DNA of 64,000 nucleotides from Moorena sp. SIOASIH. Lineage in GTDB: Bacteria; Cyanobacteriota; Cyanobacteriia; Cyanobacteriales; Coleofasciculaceae. Made by a program: the position numbers and the translations under genes. Below, one piece after another: positions 1 through 7,799 of this stretch; position 1 is the stretch's first letter; the number at the start of each line of letters is the position of its first letter. Where the stretch lies: positions 248,001-312,000 of the forward strand of contig NZ_JAAHIH010000006.1 of assembly GCF_010671925.1 (NCBI RefSeq), given 5' to 3'. The notes beneath the pieces were generated by a model. That model was not told the origin of the DNA, made no database searches, and was given only the letters and a program-made list of their open reading frames with translations.

Positions 1-136
1 CGTTTTCTACAACTAAGACACAGGGATTCCTTTCCAGGGTCAGATTTGGCATAGATAATGCTTGTCAGCACAAGCTGGATATAACTATTCTGAATACCAA
101 CCCTGTTTTAGCATGTCGTAATTAAATCCTGCTGAG

Positions 137-198
137 TGGGTAATAGGTAATGGGTAATGGGTAATAGGTAATAGGTAATGGGGAATGGGTAATGGGTA
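137..198. repeat. Heptamer tandem array (GGTAATA/GGGTAAT)
   Basis: About nine head-to-tail copies of a degenerate 7-bp unit alternating GGGTAAT and GGTAATA. It is followed to about position 275 by imperfect 'ttatcagctttcag' copies. No coding potential is visible around it. Confidence 0.9.
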
Positions 199-352
199 AG
201 CTTTCAGTTATCAGCTTTCAGTTATCAGCTATCAGCGTGTCGCGTATCAGTTATCAGCTTTCAGCTTTCAGCTTATAGGCTATTTGAGGTGCTACTTGAG
301 GTGCTTATGGGCTATGGGTTACGTTAGGTCACAGGCTTCTAGCCTGTGCCAC

Positions 353-423
353 CGATTCCCGATTCCCGATTCCCGATTCCCGATTCCCGATTCCCGATTC
401 CCGATTCCCGATTCCCGATTCCC
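353..423. repeat. Heptamer tandem array (CGATTCC)
   Basis: Ten near-perfect copies of a 7-bp unit (ATTCCCG). Related arrays of the same unit recur at 1263-1304 and 2171-2200. Confidence 0.92.
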
Positions 424-579
424 TTTTTCTATATATCTCAAAACAAAAAAAATAGCCGTAGAAATACTATCCACGGCTATTTAAATGACTTATGTCACTG
501 AGTTACCAAACCGAAACTGATGTGATTCTATTTGATTGACCTTGGTCTTTCGGCCACCCTACGGGACCAGACCGAAGCC

Positions 580-760
580 AAGGCTCTGGGGGGAAGCCCC
601 CCCAGAAATTTAGCGATGCAGCGCGGTCTTGGGGAGGCAGCGCGGTCTTGGGGGTTCCCACGGGGCTTACAAGGTGCGGACGCAGGTTCCGCACACAGCC
701 CCTCCCCATGAGCGACTGCCGTGGTTTCCCCCATGAGCGACTGCATCAAGACAAGGTGTT
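580..760. repeat. Dispersed GC-rich repeat block
   Basis: GC-rich stretch with internal duplications: 'gcagcgcggtcttgggg' appears twice and 'cccatgagcgactgc' twice. A related 'gggggaaacccccaagaccgc' sequence occurs near 51250. Short open frames here run through the repeat on both strands and are not credible genes. Confidence 0.6.
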
Positions 761-959
761 ATGGCAACAGCCAATACTTCATCATGGTTGTCATCACTTC
801 CCCTGGAGTTTCAGTAGGTTCCAAAGGGCTCCAGTCGGCAATCTCCCCATAGCCTAGGGAATAAAACATTTGCATACTATGGATTACGGCTTGACGAGGA
901 CCTTTTAGAGTGTGCTCAACAGGTTGTTTTTTGAGGTTTTGGTTAACGTTTTTTGACAT
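759..959 (-). CDS. Small hypothetical protein (66 aa)
   Basis: I do not recognise this family. The 66-residue product begins MSKNVNQNLKK and has no clear membrane segment or metal-binding motif. It has ordinary amino-acid composition (not a repeat translation) and an ATG start, with an AT-rich stretch upstream (960-1060) that could hold its promoter. These are the reasons for listing it, although its 3' end abuts the repeat block at 580-760. It may be a short real gene or a fragment of a longer one. No function is proposed. Confidence 0.45.
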   Translation of the reverse strand: MSKNVNQNLKKQPVEHTLKGPRQAVIHSMQMFYSLGYGEIADWSPLEPTETPGEVMTTMMKYWLLP

Positions 960-1071
960 AAGTCGAAACTTGAAATCATTGTGGATTTACATTGATTCTT
1001 GTAATGATTATAATTTTGTTTGTCAAGGGTTTTTAAAAATCTTTTTGGGGAAGTTTTAGAGGTAATAAAAA

Positions 1072-1156
1072 AAAGCGTTCGCTCTTAGCGGAAGCTGAGG
1101 CCTTTGGCCACGCTACGCGAACGCTTCATCGCGTAGCGTGACCTTAGGTCAATCCC
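1072..1156. repeat. REP-like palindromic repeat
   Basis: Contains 'gcgttcgctc' and 'gctacgcgaacgcttc' followed by 'gcgtagcgtgacc', forming nested inverted repeats. Related 'gctacgcgaacgc' copies lie near 12577, 22568 and, more diverged, 26680. Confidence 0.6.
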
Positions 1157-1262
1157 GTAGCGTCTCTTTCAGAGAATACCGTAAGCTATCAGCTATCAGC
1201 TAATGCGCTACGCGCACGCTACTTGAGGTGCTATCAGCTAATACGTCGAAGCCCGTGCCACC

Positions 1263-1304
1263 AATTCCCGATTCCCGATTCCCGATTCCCGATTCCCGAT
1301 TCCC
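1263..1304. repeat. Heptamer tandem array (ATTCCCG)
   Basis: Six copies of the 7-bp unit, immediately downstream of the stop codon of the reverse-strand pseudogene at 1311-1901. Confidence 0.88.
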
Positions 1305-1310
1305 TTGTTT

Positions 1311-1901
1311 TCAGCTGACCGCTGACCGCTGACTGCTTACAGTTTCATTAATTTCAATTTCTGCAATCGGACGCCCAATATCTGTGATAGTTTTGCTAAA
1401 GTTGACTTGACCGATAACTTGCCATTTTAGTTGAAGCTTAGGGGTATTATTAAGATAATCGTAGCTACCTTCAAGGATAGTAATTTTGCTAATCGTGTGG
1501 CTTGTAGCTGTTTGTTGGGCTTGATAGTTGTTAGCCGTTGATGAATTATAATTTTCGATGAGTTCTTTGTAATTAGTTAAAATTACCCCTGTCGTCAGGG
1601 AAGCTAATTTTTCTAAGTTAGTTAGGTCAGCGTCGCAGATATCGATGAAAAATTATTGTTTAAATTCCCTGCATGTAGTAATTATTGTGGGATTTTGTTG
1701 GTCGGGGTGTAACTGTTGTGGATGGCTTGATCTCAATGTTGGCGAAATTTCCCATTTACCGGGATAGATGCTGATGTGTGGTAGTTTTGTTGGTGATTCG
1801 GTAATGGAGGCAGCAACAATTTTTATTTGAGGTGTAGAGATGTCTTTAATTAGTTCTTGCTGAAGCTGCTGGCTGATTTGGGATAGTAGGTTTTGAATCA
1901 T
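1311..1901 (-). pseudogene. Hypothetical protein gene with in-frame stop
   Basis: The reverse strand reads as one 197-codon frame from ATG (1901) to TGA (1311-1313), interrupted only by TAA at codon 83 (1653-1655). The upstream half starts MIQNLLSQISQQL. The downstream half continues in the same frame with normal composition (FFIDICDADLTNL, then SHTISKITILEGSYDYL, then LKWQVIGQVNF). A frame held for 113 codons after the stop points to a recent nonsense mutation or recoding, not chance. The last few residues (SSQRSAVS) are translation of a repeat, so the original end may have been lost. I do not recognise the family. Confidence 0.7.
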
Positions 1902-1907
1902 TTTTTT

Positions 1908-2034
1908 AGGTAATAGGTAATGGGTAATAGGTAATAGGTAATAGGTAATAGGTAATGGGTAATGGGTAATAGGTAATGGGTAATAGGTAATGGGTAATAG
2001 GTAATGGGTAATAGATAATGGGTAATAGATAATG
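1908..2034. repeat. Heptamer tandem array (GGTAATA/GGGTAAT)
   Basis: About 18 copies of the same unit as at 137-198, placed directly upstream of the start codon of the reverse-strand pseudogene at 1311-1901. Confidence 0.93.
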
Positions 2035-2170
2035 AGAGTTAGGCAGCAGTTTTTGAGGTCTGATTCTATCAGATATGACTTTCAAAAGCCTCTAGGGTAG
2101 ACTTATCTTCTGCATTTAAAGTATACATCCATGTAGGGGCGGTTTCCCTGCTTGTGTCTGGTTTAACTAG

Positions 2171-2236
2171 ATTCCCGATTCCCGATTCCCGATTCCCCAT
2201 TCCCCATTCCCCATTACCATTACCATTACCATTACT
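2171..2236. repeat. Composite short tandem repeats
   Basis: ATTCCCG units grade into ATTCCCC units and then ATTACC hexamers, ending just before the start of the Rpn-type pseudogene. Confidence 0.85.
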
Positions 2237-2270
2237 ATAGGTATAGGTATAGTTAAATAATGACCTTAAT

Positions 2271-2994
2271 GTGAAAACCGACACCATCTTCTATCGCCTG
2301 TTTCAATCGTTTACCAGCATCTTTTTTGAATTAATTAACCATTGCCCTACAGAAGCACAAGCTTATCAATTCGCCTCTGTGGAAGTCAAACAACTAGCAT
2401 GCAAGAATTGATGGAGTATTCCTGCCGACAACTACCACAGCCCAACAACCAATTTATTTTGTAGAAGTCCAATTTCAGAGGAACTCTCAATTTTACTCCC
2501 GCTTCTTTAGCGAAATTTTTCTGTACTTAAACAAAAACGAAATCAGCAATGATTGGCGTGGTGTGGTGATTTACCCTAGGGCGTGTTTTCTTGCCTCGGA
2601 GATCCCCCGTTGGTCCCCCTTAAAAAAGGGGGACTTTGAGTATGGCTCCCCCCTTTTTTAAGGGGGGCTGGGGGGGATCATAATCTGGCGGAAAACTTTG
2701 AAAACACGCCCGAGCCGCAATGTGGATAAAGGAGCAACTCAACAATATCGAGAATTACTCAATTCCCCAAGGGTATCTCGGATTTATCTCGATGAATTAG
2801 CCGAGACCTCTGCACCATCGGTGGGTATAGCTACAGTACAGCTAATTGTCACTGAGGAAGATACTGCGATTGACCGTAGGTCACGCTGCGCGATCGCACT
2901 CGGATTAAACAACCTCGGTATTCTAGACAGATTAATGACAGAAACCAATGAAAACCTGGAAAAGCCTCCTTTAGAAGCCTTGAAAGCCCAGTGA
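2271..2994 (+). pseudogene. Rpn-family (DUF2887-type) nuclease gene, frameshifted and interrupted
   Basis: Reading from GTG 2271 gives KTDTIFYRLFQSF and QAYQFASVEVKQL. A +1 shift near 2397-2409 then continues RIDGVFLPTT, IYFVEVQFQ, FYSRFFSEIFLYL and GVVIYP. After an inserted element (2579-2711) the family sequence resumes as SRNVDKGATQQYRELL and RIYLDELAE. This order is that of the Rpn/DUF2887 recombination-promoting nuclease or putative transposase family common in cyanobacteria. The stretch near 2866-2900 (gaccgtaggtcacgctgcg) is itself a dispersed repeat read as protein. The gene has a frameshift and an insertion, so it should be inactive. Confidence 0.85.
2579..2711. mobile_element. MITE-like inverted-repeat element inside the Rpn gene
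   Basis: The ends are perfect 12-bp inverted repeats: GGGCGTGTTTTC (2579-2590) and GAAAACACGCCC (2700-2711). The interior is also largely self-complementary (gatccccc..ttaaaaaagggg against ccccttttttaagggg..ggggatc). It encodes nothing. It splits a reading frame whose family sequence continues on both sides, which supports insertion. I could not define a target duplication with confidence. Confidence 0.75.
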
Positions 2995-3000
2995 AATCCG

Positions 3001-3257
3001 GGAACGCTACTGTTTCTCTATGGGATACTGCCGATTAACTTGCCCCGTTTCCTGGCTTATATCCTCTATCGCTGGGAAGTCTGCATCCGGGAGACTGTCA
3101 TGGTCGGTAAGTCGTAGCTGGAGGGTTAGGTCTGTTGCTGACCGAACAATTGAGCAGCTTTGACTATAGCAGTGTAGTGGTAACACTGTTTTGTTTCGTC
3201 ATTTTGACTTTTTTAGTCGATTGGGTGAGTGCTGCCGCTAGAGGCTCAAGAACTTAA
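3001..3257 (+). pseudogene. phnE: phnE relic (phosphonate ABC permease C-terminus)
   Basis: The frame from 3007 gives LLFLYGILPINLPRFLAYILYRWEV and IRETVMVG. After a frameshift near 3108-3120 it continues VAGGLGLLLTEQLSSFDYSSVVV, then LTFLVDWVSAAARGSRT and a stop at 3255-3257. This is the conserved C-terminal part of PhnE-type permeases, where 'RWE.CIRET..VG.GAGGLG..L...L..F' is the cytoplasmic coupling segment. The N-terminal two thirds are absent and no phn partners lie nearby, so this is a remnant. It is bounded on the right by the IS200/IS605 element. Confidence 0.8.
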
Positions 3258-3303
3258 CCAGCAACCCCAAATTTCTCACAAATAAAGGAGGGGAGGACGA
3301 AAG

Positions 3304-3355
3304 CCCCGTATTTTTAAATCGGGGATGAAGTCCGACGCGGCGAATTTATTCGCCG
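3304..3355. other. Left-end hairpins of the IS element
   Basis: Two consecutive stems: CCCCG (3304-3308) with CGGGG (3320-3324), and CGGCGAAT with ATTCGCCG (3338-3355). The second touches the tnpA stop codon. Subterminal hairpins are the recognition structures of Y1 transposases. A related palindrome (GGCGAATT-T-AATTCGCC) stands alone at 13210-13226. Confidence 0.55.
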
Positions 3356-3801
3356 TCATTTCTTAGGGTTTGCAATGTAACGCCGAACTGTTTGATTACT
3401 AACATTACCAGCAGTAGAGGCAAAGTAGGAATGAGTCCACAGAGAAGGAAGCTTTAACAGATGCGGGAATTGAAGTCTTTGTAGCCGAGAACTTCTAGCC
3501 TTAATTGCTTTAATAACTTGATGGGCGGCTACATTGGGTGGAGTGTTGACAAATAAGTGAATGTGGTCAGGCATTATCTCCAAGGCAATAATTGCCCATT
3601 TCTTTTCAAGGCATACTTCCGATGATGATTTCTAGTAAGTCGCCTCTGTATGTCTCCTAGCCAAATTTTATTTCGTCGTTTGGGCGTCCAAACCAAGTGG
3701 TAATTTACCATTGTTTTCGAGTGATTGCTCTTTATATATTGCTGCTGAAGGGGTGGTTTTTTATGGTAGAGTTGTTTTGTTGATAGCCTAAAAAAGCACA
3801 A
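3356..3801 (-). pseudogene. tnpA: tnpA, IS200/IS605 Y1 transposase, frameshifted
   Basis: The N-terminal part reads MVNYHLVWTPKRRNKIW and the C-terminal part IMPDHIHLFVNTPP through VRRYIANPKK. These match the Y1 (HUH) transposase: the HxH metal motif lies in PDHIHLF and the expected tyrosine region lies further on. Between about 3590 and 3640 the coding passes through all three frames; family-like EVCLEKKWAIIALEIMPDHIH is in the third frame. Two compensating indels are therefore present and no single frame makes the whole enzyme. It starts 16 bp from the divergent tnpB. Confidence 0.82.
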
Positions 3802-3817
3802 CAGTATCTAACCCACC

Positions 3818-5260
3818 ATGATTTTGAGCTACATCTACAAATTGCGCCCATCAGGCAGCCAGTCTGACAAGATGGAATCGTGGCTCAATATGCTAAGGAG
3901 CCATTTCAACTGGTGCTTGGCTGATCGCATTGAAACCTATCATCAGCAGTTTATTCAAGGGGCGTATTGCAGTTTAAGAACCAAGGCAGAAGCGGATCCG
4001 TTAACCTGCTGCATCGTCAAAAATGGAGCCACAGGAAATCCCTGGCAGAATAGCGGCAAAAAACGCAATGCTGGCACAATTCAAGATGCAGGATTGGTGG
4101 AACTTAAAGCCGCTCGTCCTTGGTACAAGTCAATAGACTCGGATGTTTTACAGCGTAATGTTGCTCGATTAAACACCGCGTATCAAAATTTCTTTGATGG
4201 ACGGGGGTTTCCCAAATTCAAAAACCGCAGTAACTTCCGGTCTTTTGAATACAAACCTCGACGGGTTAAGTTTAATGAGAATAAAGTCTATCTGCCTAAA
4301 ATTGGCTGGATGCGCTTCTTTAACTCTCGACCAATACCAAATGGTTTTGCTGTCAGGAGTGTGACCATTCGCAAGAAGACTGACGGGTGGTTCATGTCTG
4401 TACGACTCGAAGACAAGTCGATTCCCTTGCCACCAGTTCTACCAACTTTCGAGATCAAGACGGCTGTTGGATTAGATATGGGGTTGATCAAGTTGGTACA
4501 TTGCTCTGATGGGAGTGACATCCCTAATCCCAGATTTGCCACCAATAAAAAGACTAAACGCACTCTCAAGAAAAGGCAGCGTCGGTTGAGTCGTACTAAA
4601 AAAGGTAGTCGAAACCGAAACAAACGAGTCGCACAGGTAGCCAAACTACACCTGATAATTGCTAATCGCAGAAATGCCTACCAGTGGCAGGTTGCCAATA
4701 AATTGGTCAAAAAGGCTGATGCCATCGTAGTAGAGAATCTCAACATCAAGGGGATGGTGAAGCGGTGCAAGCCTAAGCGAGAGGAAAACACCGGACGCTT
4801 TGTGTCTAATGGACAGGCGGCTAAACGCGGCTTAAACCGTTCTATTTTAGATGCATCGTGGGGAGAGTTAATTGCCAAGATCGAGTATCTGGCTGCAAAG
4901 TCAGGAAAGGTCTTACTTAAAGTTAACCCACGACACACTTCAATGGAGTGCAGCGCCTGCGGTCATATAGATCAAGCCAACCGCGACAGGGAACGGTTCA
5001 TCTGTACCAAATGCAGTCATATTGACCACGCGGACAAGCAAGCTGCACGAAACATCAAACAAAAAGCCGTTGTTGAGTACGGCTTGAAATTAATTAAGGT
5101 ACGCCGGGACTCGGCGGAACCCAAACAGCTAAGTCTGTTTGAAACGCCCAGCACTGAATCAACAGTTGCTATCAGGAGACAATCCGGTGCCGATAAGGGC
5201 AAACGCCGGGTGCCTGGGAACTTGGCAAGACAATTAGAATTGTTTTCCCAGGATATATAG
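3818..5260 (+). CDS. tnpB: TnpB, RNA-guided nuclease of IS200/IS605
   Basis: 480 aa. The order is N-terminal helix-turn-helix OrfB region (MILSYIYKLRPSGSQ), RuvC-like core with first Asp in AVGLDMGL, Glu in VVENLNIKGM, a zinc ribbon (CSACGH, then CTKCSH) and the final Asp in HADKQAARN. All three RuvC acidic positions and four Cys ligands are visible, so it should be catalytically competent. TnpB proteins are guided by an RNA made from the right end of the element and cut the empty donor site, the family from which Cas12 arose. The C-terminal extension (about residues 430-480, rich in K, R, S, Q) extends past the core. The adjacent tnpA is broken, so this copy may persist as a stand-alone nuclease. 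Confidence 0.9.
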   Translation: MILSYIYKLRPSGSQSDKMESWLNMLRSHFNWCLADRIETYHQQFIQGAYCSLRTKAEADPLTCCIVKNGATGNPWQNSGKKRNAGTIQDAGLVELKAARPWYKSIDSDVLQRNVARLNTAYQNFFDGRGFPKFKNRSNFRSFEYKPRRVKFNENKVYLPKIGWMRFFNSRPIPNGFAVRSVTIRKKTDGWFMSVRLEDKSIPLPPVLPTFEIKTAVGLDMGLIKLVHCSDGSDIPNPRFATNKKTKRTLKKRQRRLSRTKKGSRNRNKRVAQVAKLHLIIANRRNAYQWQVANKLVKKADAIVVENLNIKGMVKRCKPKREENTGRFVSNGQAAKRGLNRSILDASWGELIAKIEYLAAKSGKVLLKVNPRHTSMECSACGHIDQANRDRERFICTKCSHIDHADKQAARNIKQKAVVEYGLKLIKVRRDSAEPKQLSLFETPSTESTVAIRRQSGADKGKRRVPGNLARQLELFSQDI

Positions 5261-5279
5261 AGCGTGAGTTCTATAGAAT

Positions 5280-5300
5280 CTCCCTTTTTCTAAAAGGGAG
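5280..5300 (+). other. Right-end hairpin after tnpB
   Basis: CTCCCTTTT (5280-5288), loop TCT, AAAAGGGAG (5292-5300): a perfect 9-bp stem just past the tnpB stop. It could be a transposase-recognition hairpin, the 3' part of the TnpB guide RNA region, or a terminator. Sequence alone does not separate these. Confidence 0.5.
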
Positions 5301-5301
5301 A

Positions 5302-5660
5302 GTGTCAAAAACTTGAGATACCATGACTAGAACAAAGTATTTCGACACAACTATACCAAGATCATTCATCTCCCAAATGCTTCGCCGTACTTGAAATAAC
5401 TTCAATTAACTTCACCCCATCACCCGATTACCTGATCACCCCATCACCCCATCTCTGACTCAATCAACTCCCTAGCTATTTTTATTCGCACAAAAGAAAC
5501 TTTTTGTCGATGATTTACGTCACCTAACGTTATGACAATTGTCACAACCCCTATTACCGTAGGATCACCGACGATCTAAGAAAAATTCAGGATACTGAAG
5601 ATAGGGGTAACTACTTAATAACGTTACTACTAGATGACGTTGCGACTAGAGGAGTGTAAA
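5302..5660. other. Intergenic region, no gene seen
   Basis: Contains short 'atcacccc' repeats (about 5415-5455) and then a less repetitive stretch that presumably carries the promoter of the small gene at 5661. I could not assign -35/-10 boxes convincingly. Confidence 0.5.
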
Positions 5661-5810
5661 ATGTTGGAAAAACTTATCTTAGCTATCACCTTCACCTTAG
5701 TACTCTATTTATCTTCAGATTTAAGTTCAATCGGCACGGACTCAACATCTTCTGCTCCTCCGGCATCGGACCTTACAGAGGAAGTTGTGAGTCGCTTACC
5801 ATCAAACTGA
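5661..5810 (+). CDS. Small secreted or membrane peptide (49 aa)
   Basis: The ATG at 5661 is preceded by a good Shine-Dalgarno sequence (agaggag, 8 bp upstream). The 49-residue product starts MLEKLILAITFTLVLYLSS, a hydrophobic stretch of about 17 residues that would serve as a signal or anchor. A Ser/Thr/Pro-rich acidic tail follows (SSIGTDSTSSAPPASDLTEE). No family is recognised. It is convergent with the glycosyltransferase-like gene ending at 5849. The ribosome site and signal-like N-terminus are the main support. Confidence 0.6.
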   Translation: MLEKLILAITFTLVLYLSSDLSSIGTDSTSSAPPASDLTEEVVSRLPSN

Positions 5811-5848
5811 CATCTGACACTATTCCATTAACCGTTTTTGTAACCCTT

Positions 5849-6775
5849 TTAGGACGAGATCCGTTTTATTGTTTCAGTGATTTGTGTAATTTGTTGCCAT
5901 AAGCTCTTCTGAGTTTTAGTCTGCAAAGACTCATCCTCTGGCATAGGTTCATTCAAATAGCGGTAATGTTTCCAGATATCCCAGTAAGGACAACCAGGCT
6001 GAATACGAATACCAGCCCAGTGTAGATATTGTAGGGGTTGATTCACATTTGGGTCAATAAGTCGTACTCCTTGGGTTTGGAATTGTTTACTACCTGCCCA
6101 ATTTCCTGGAGCTCCCCCCGGTCTACGCACAATATTAAATCGGTGGTGCATCTGCTTCAAGATCATATAGTTGATAATCGGCTGATCGGAGGTTTTCTGG
6201 GAAAAGTCAAAGTACTCGGGATGAGCCGCACACTCAGCAAAGGTTTCATATAAGGTTTCTTCACTAATCTTATTTTTCTTGGCTCCCCAAAACCCCCCAT
6301 TAAAGATATCCTTCAGTTCGGCTTCACTAAAAATCTGATCTTCAATAACTTTGGGGGTAAAAACATTGGCAATTCCCCCAACATGCTGGTAATCACAGCA
6401 AATAAAATCATAGTCAACTAAGTAGTCAAGAGTATCCGCTATCTTCTCAAAAACAACGATATCGGTATCGATATAAATAAATTCATCAAAGCTTCCAAAC
6501 CAGCAAGCCTGTTTGCGGAACTGATTCGGTCTCGCAAAAAATCCCTCCCCGAAAATTTCGTGTAGCTTAGTAGACAGGCGTTCGATAAACGCCAAATCTG
6601 GATAAATCTCTACCCCATAGGACTCTTGGAGAATTTGGGCGACGTTTTGATAATTGTCATCATAGGGAATCAAAACAATTGGGGTATCGGTATCGTAACA
6701 GCGGATACTATTTAGTAACGCAATAGACTGCTCAATCACCCGGTCATTAGCAGTGATGTAAATTCCACGATTCAT
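5849..6775 (-). CDS. Npun_R2821/Npun_R2822-type glycosyltransferase-like protein
   Basis: 308 aa, ATG start. It begins MNRGIYITANDRVIEQSIALLNSIR, the pattern of a nucleotide-sugar transferase related to GT8. A DxD metal and sugar-nucleotide motif (IYIDTDIVVF, residues about 103-105) is visible, as is a later YLHWAGI motif. The cyanobacterial family Npun_R2821/Npun_R2822 has this layout; sugar and acceptor are unknown. It lies 10 bp downstream of a paralogue at 6786-7793 (shared GIY, LLNSI, DxD and YLH motifs), and both belong to a reverse-strand block of glycosyltransferases and sulfotransferases. Confidence 0.75.
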   Translation of the reverse strand: MNRGIYITANDRVIEQSIALLNSIRCYDTDTPIVLIPYDDNYQNVAQILQESYGVEIYPDLAFIERLSTKLHEIFGEGFFARPNQFRKQACWFGSFDEFIYIDTDIVVFEKIADTLDYLVDYDFICCDYQHVGGIANVFTPKVIEDQIFSEAELKDIFNGGFWGAKKNKISEETLYETFAECAAHPEYFDFSQKTSDQPIINYMILKQMHHRFNIVRRPGGAPGNWAGSKQFQTQGVRLIDPNVNQPLQYLHWAGIRIQPGCPYWDIWKHYRYLNEPMPEDESLQTKTQKSLWQQITQITETIKRISS

Positions 6776-6785
6776 AAAATCTGCC

Positions 6786-7793
6786 TCAACGAGTGAATCC
6801 TAACTTCTTGAATACTTTAGTGGTTAAACTAGGAGGCTGGTTGTAAGGTTTAGCTTTAGTGGTAAACTGAGGACGTTTCTCTGGTTGATGATAATATCGA
6901 TAATGTAAGAAAATATCCCGGTAGGGAAAGTCGATATTCTCCCCAGCACACAGTTTATTGAAAACTTTTGATTTGATTCCAATGTAATGAAGATAAGTCA
7001 GCCGATTCCCATGATCATAAAGTAGATTATCCCGAATTTCAAAGTGAGGAGATGTTACGGAATTGCCTGTTCTTTTATCTTTAGGAAAACTCAGAGCAAA
7101 ATTATGGATCGATAACCCAGACCTCATCCTCATGTAGTTGAGTACAGATTGGTTAGGCGCTTGCTTATACAGAACCTCTGCTTCCCCATTAGCTAACTGA
7201 GAAACTAACCATTCTCGCTGCTCTTCAGGAAATAATCCCCGCTTAGCCCCATAAAATCCCGAACAGAAAATTTCTGAATTAATCTGGGATTGATCGAATA
7301 TTTCCAGTAACTTCGGTGAGGCTACGTTAAAAATATGTGCTGGGTCTTTATACTGAAAGTCATAAACCACAAAATCACTCTCATCTAACTGCTTAAAGAC
7401 GAAATCTAACGAATTCATCACCAGAGTGTCAGCATCGAGATAGATAAATTTTTCAAATGGACTCTCTGGATCAAAGGCACAGTAACGATGATTTTCACCA
7501 ACCCGATAGAATTTCGTCTTAATGCCTTTTTCCTGCCATTCTTGTAAAGCATCAGGGTGAGTTTTCCAGACATGGTAGGAAAACTCTTCCCAACGGGCAA
7601 ATAGTTCTGGATTATCCAGCAAGGTTACATTATCTCGGGTGGCAATTTCTTGACGGACGTTGTCTAACTGATCATTGTAGGCAATTACACAAACTGGAGT
7701 CTCTTTCCCAGCATTAACCTCTATGCTATTGAGCAGTGCTACCAGTTGGTTGTAAACCACATCATTAGCCAATGTATAAATTCCTGTGCTCAT
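6786..7793 (-). CDS. Npun_R2821/Npun_R2822-type glycosyltransferase-like protein (paralogue)
   Basis: 335 aa, ATG start, beginning MSTGIYTLANDVVYNQLVALLNSI. The DxD motif is in FIYLDADTLVM (residues about 120-122), and the C-terminal half carries LTYLHYIGI, parallel to its neighbour. It shares family and architecture with the next gene but has a longer insert before the DxD. Only 6 bp separate it from the upstream GT10-like gene, so 8789-5849 probably forms one transcript. The likely role is cell-surface glycan assembly (inference). Confidence 0.75.
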   Translation of the reverse strand: MSTGIYTLANDVVYNQLVALLNSIEVNAGKETPVCVIAYNDQLDNVRQEIATRDNVTLLDNPELFARWEEFSYHVWKTHPDALQEWQEKGIKTKFYRVGENHRYCAFDPESPFEKFIYLDADTLVMNSLDFVFKQLDESDFVVYDFQYKDPAHIFNVASPKLLEIFDQSQINSEIFCSGFYGAKRGLFPEEQREWLVSQLANGEAEVLYKQAPNQSVLNYMRMRSGLSIHNFALSFPKDKRTGNSVTSPHFEIRDNLLYDHGNRLTYLHYIGIKSKVFNKLCAGENIDFPYRDIFLHYRYYHQPEKRPQFTTKAKPYNQPPSLTTKVFKKLGFTR

Positions 7794-7799
7794 CTATAC

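Larger units (their letters stand above)
3290..5305. mobile_element. IS200/IS605-type insertion sequence
   Basis: The element has divergently transcribed tnpA (reverse, broken) and tnpB (forward, apparently intact). It is flanked on the left by two hairpins (3304-3355) and on the right by a hairpin (5280-5300). This order fits IS605-group elements. The exact ends and the target motif cannot be fixed without an empty-site comparison. With tnpA broken, movement would need a Y1 transposase in trans. Confidence 0.8.

Noticed and set aside
284..484. 66-aa forward frame
   Set aside because: Runs through the ATTCCCG array (IPDSRFP repeats); it is a repeat translation.
503..857. Overlapping short frames on both strands
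   Set aside because: All lie in the GC-rich dispersed repeat; composition and mutual overlap argue against coding.
2069..2287. 72-aa reverse frame
   Set aside because: Its core is NGNGNGEWGMGN translation of tandem repeats and it overlaps the Rpn pseudogene start.
4288..5202. Reverse frames opposite tnpB
   Set aside because: Antisense shadows of a well-supported coding gene.
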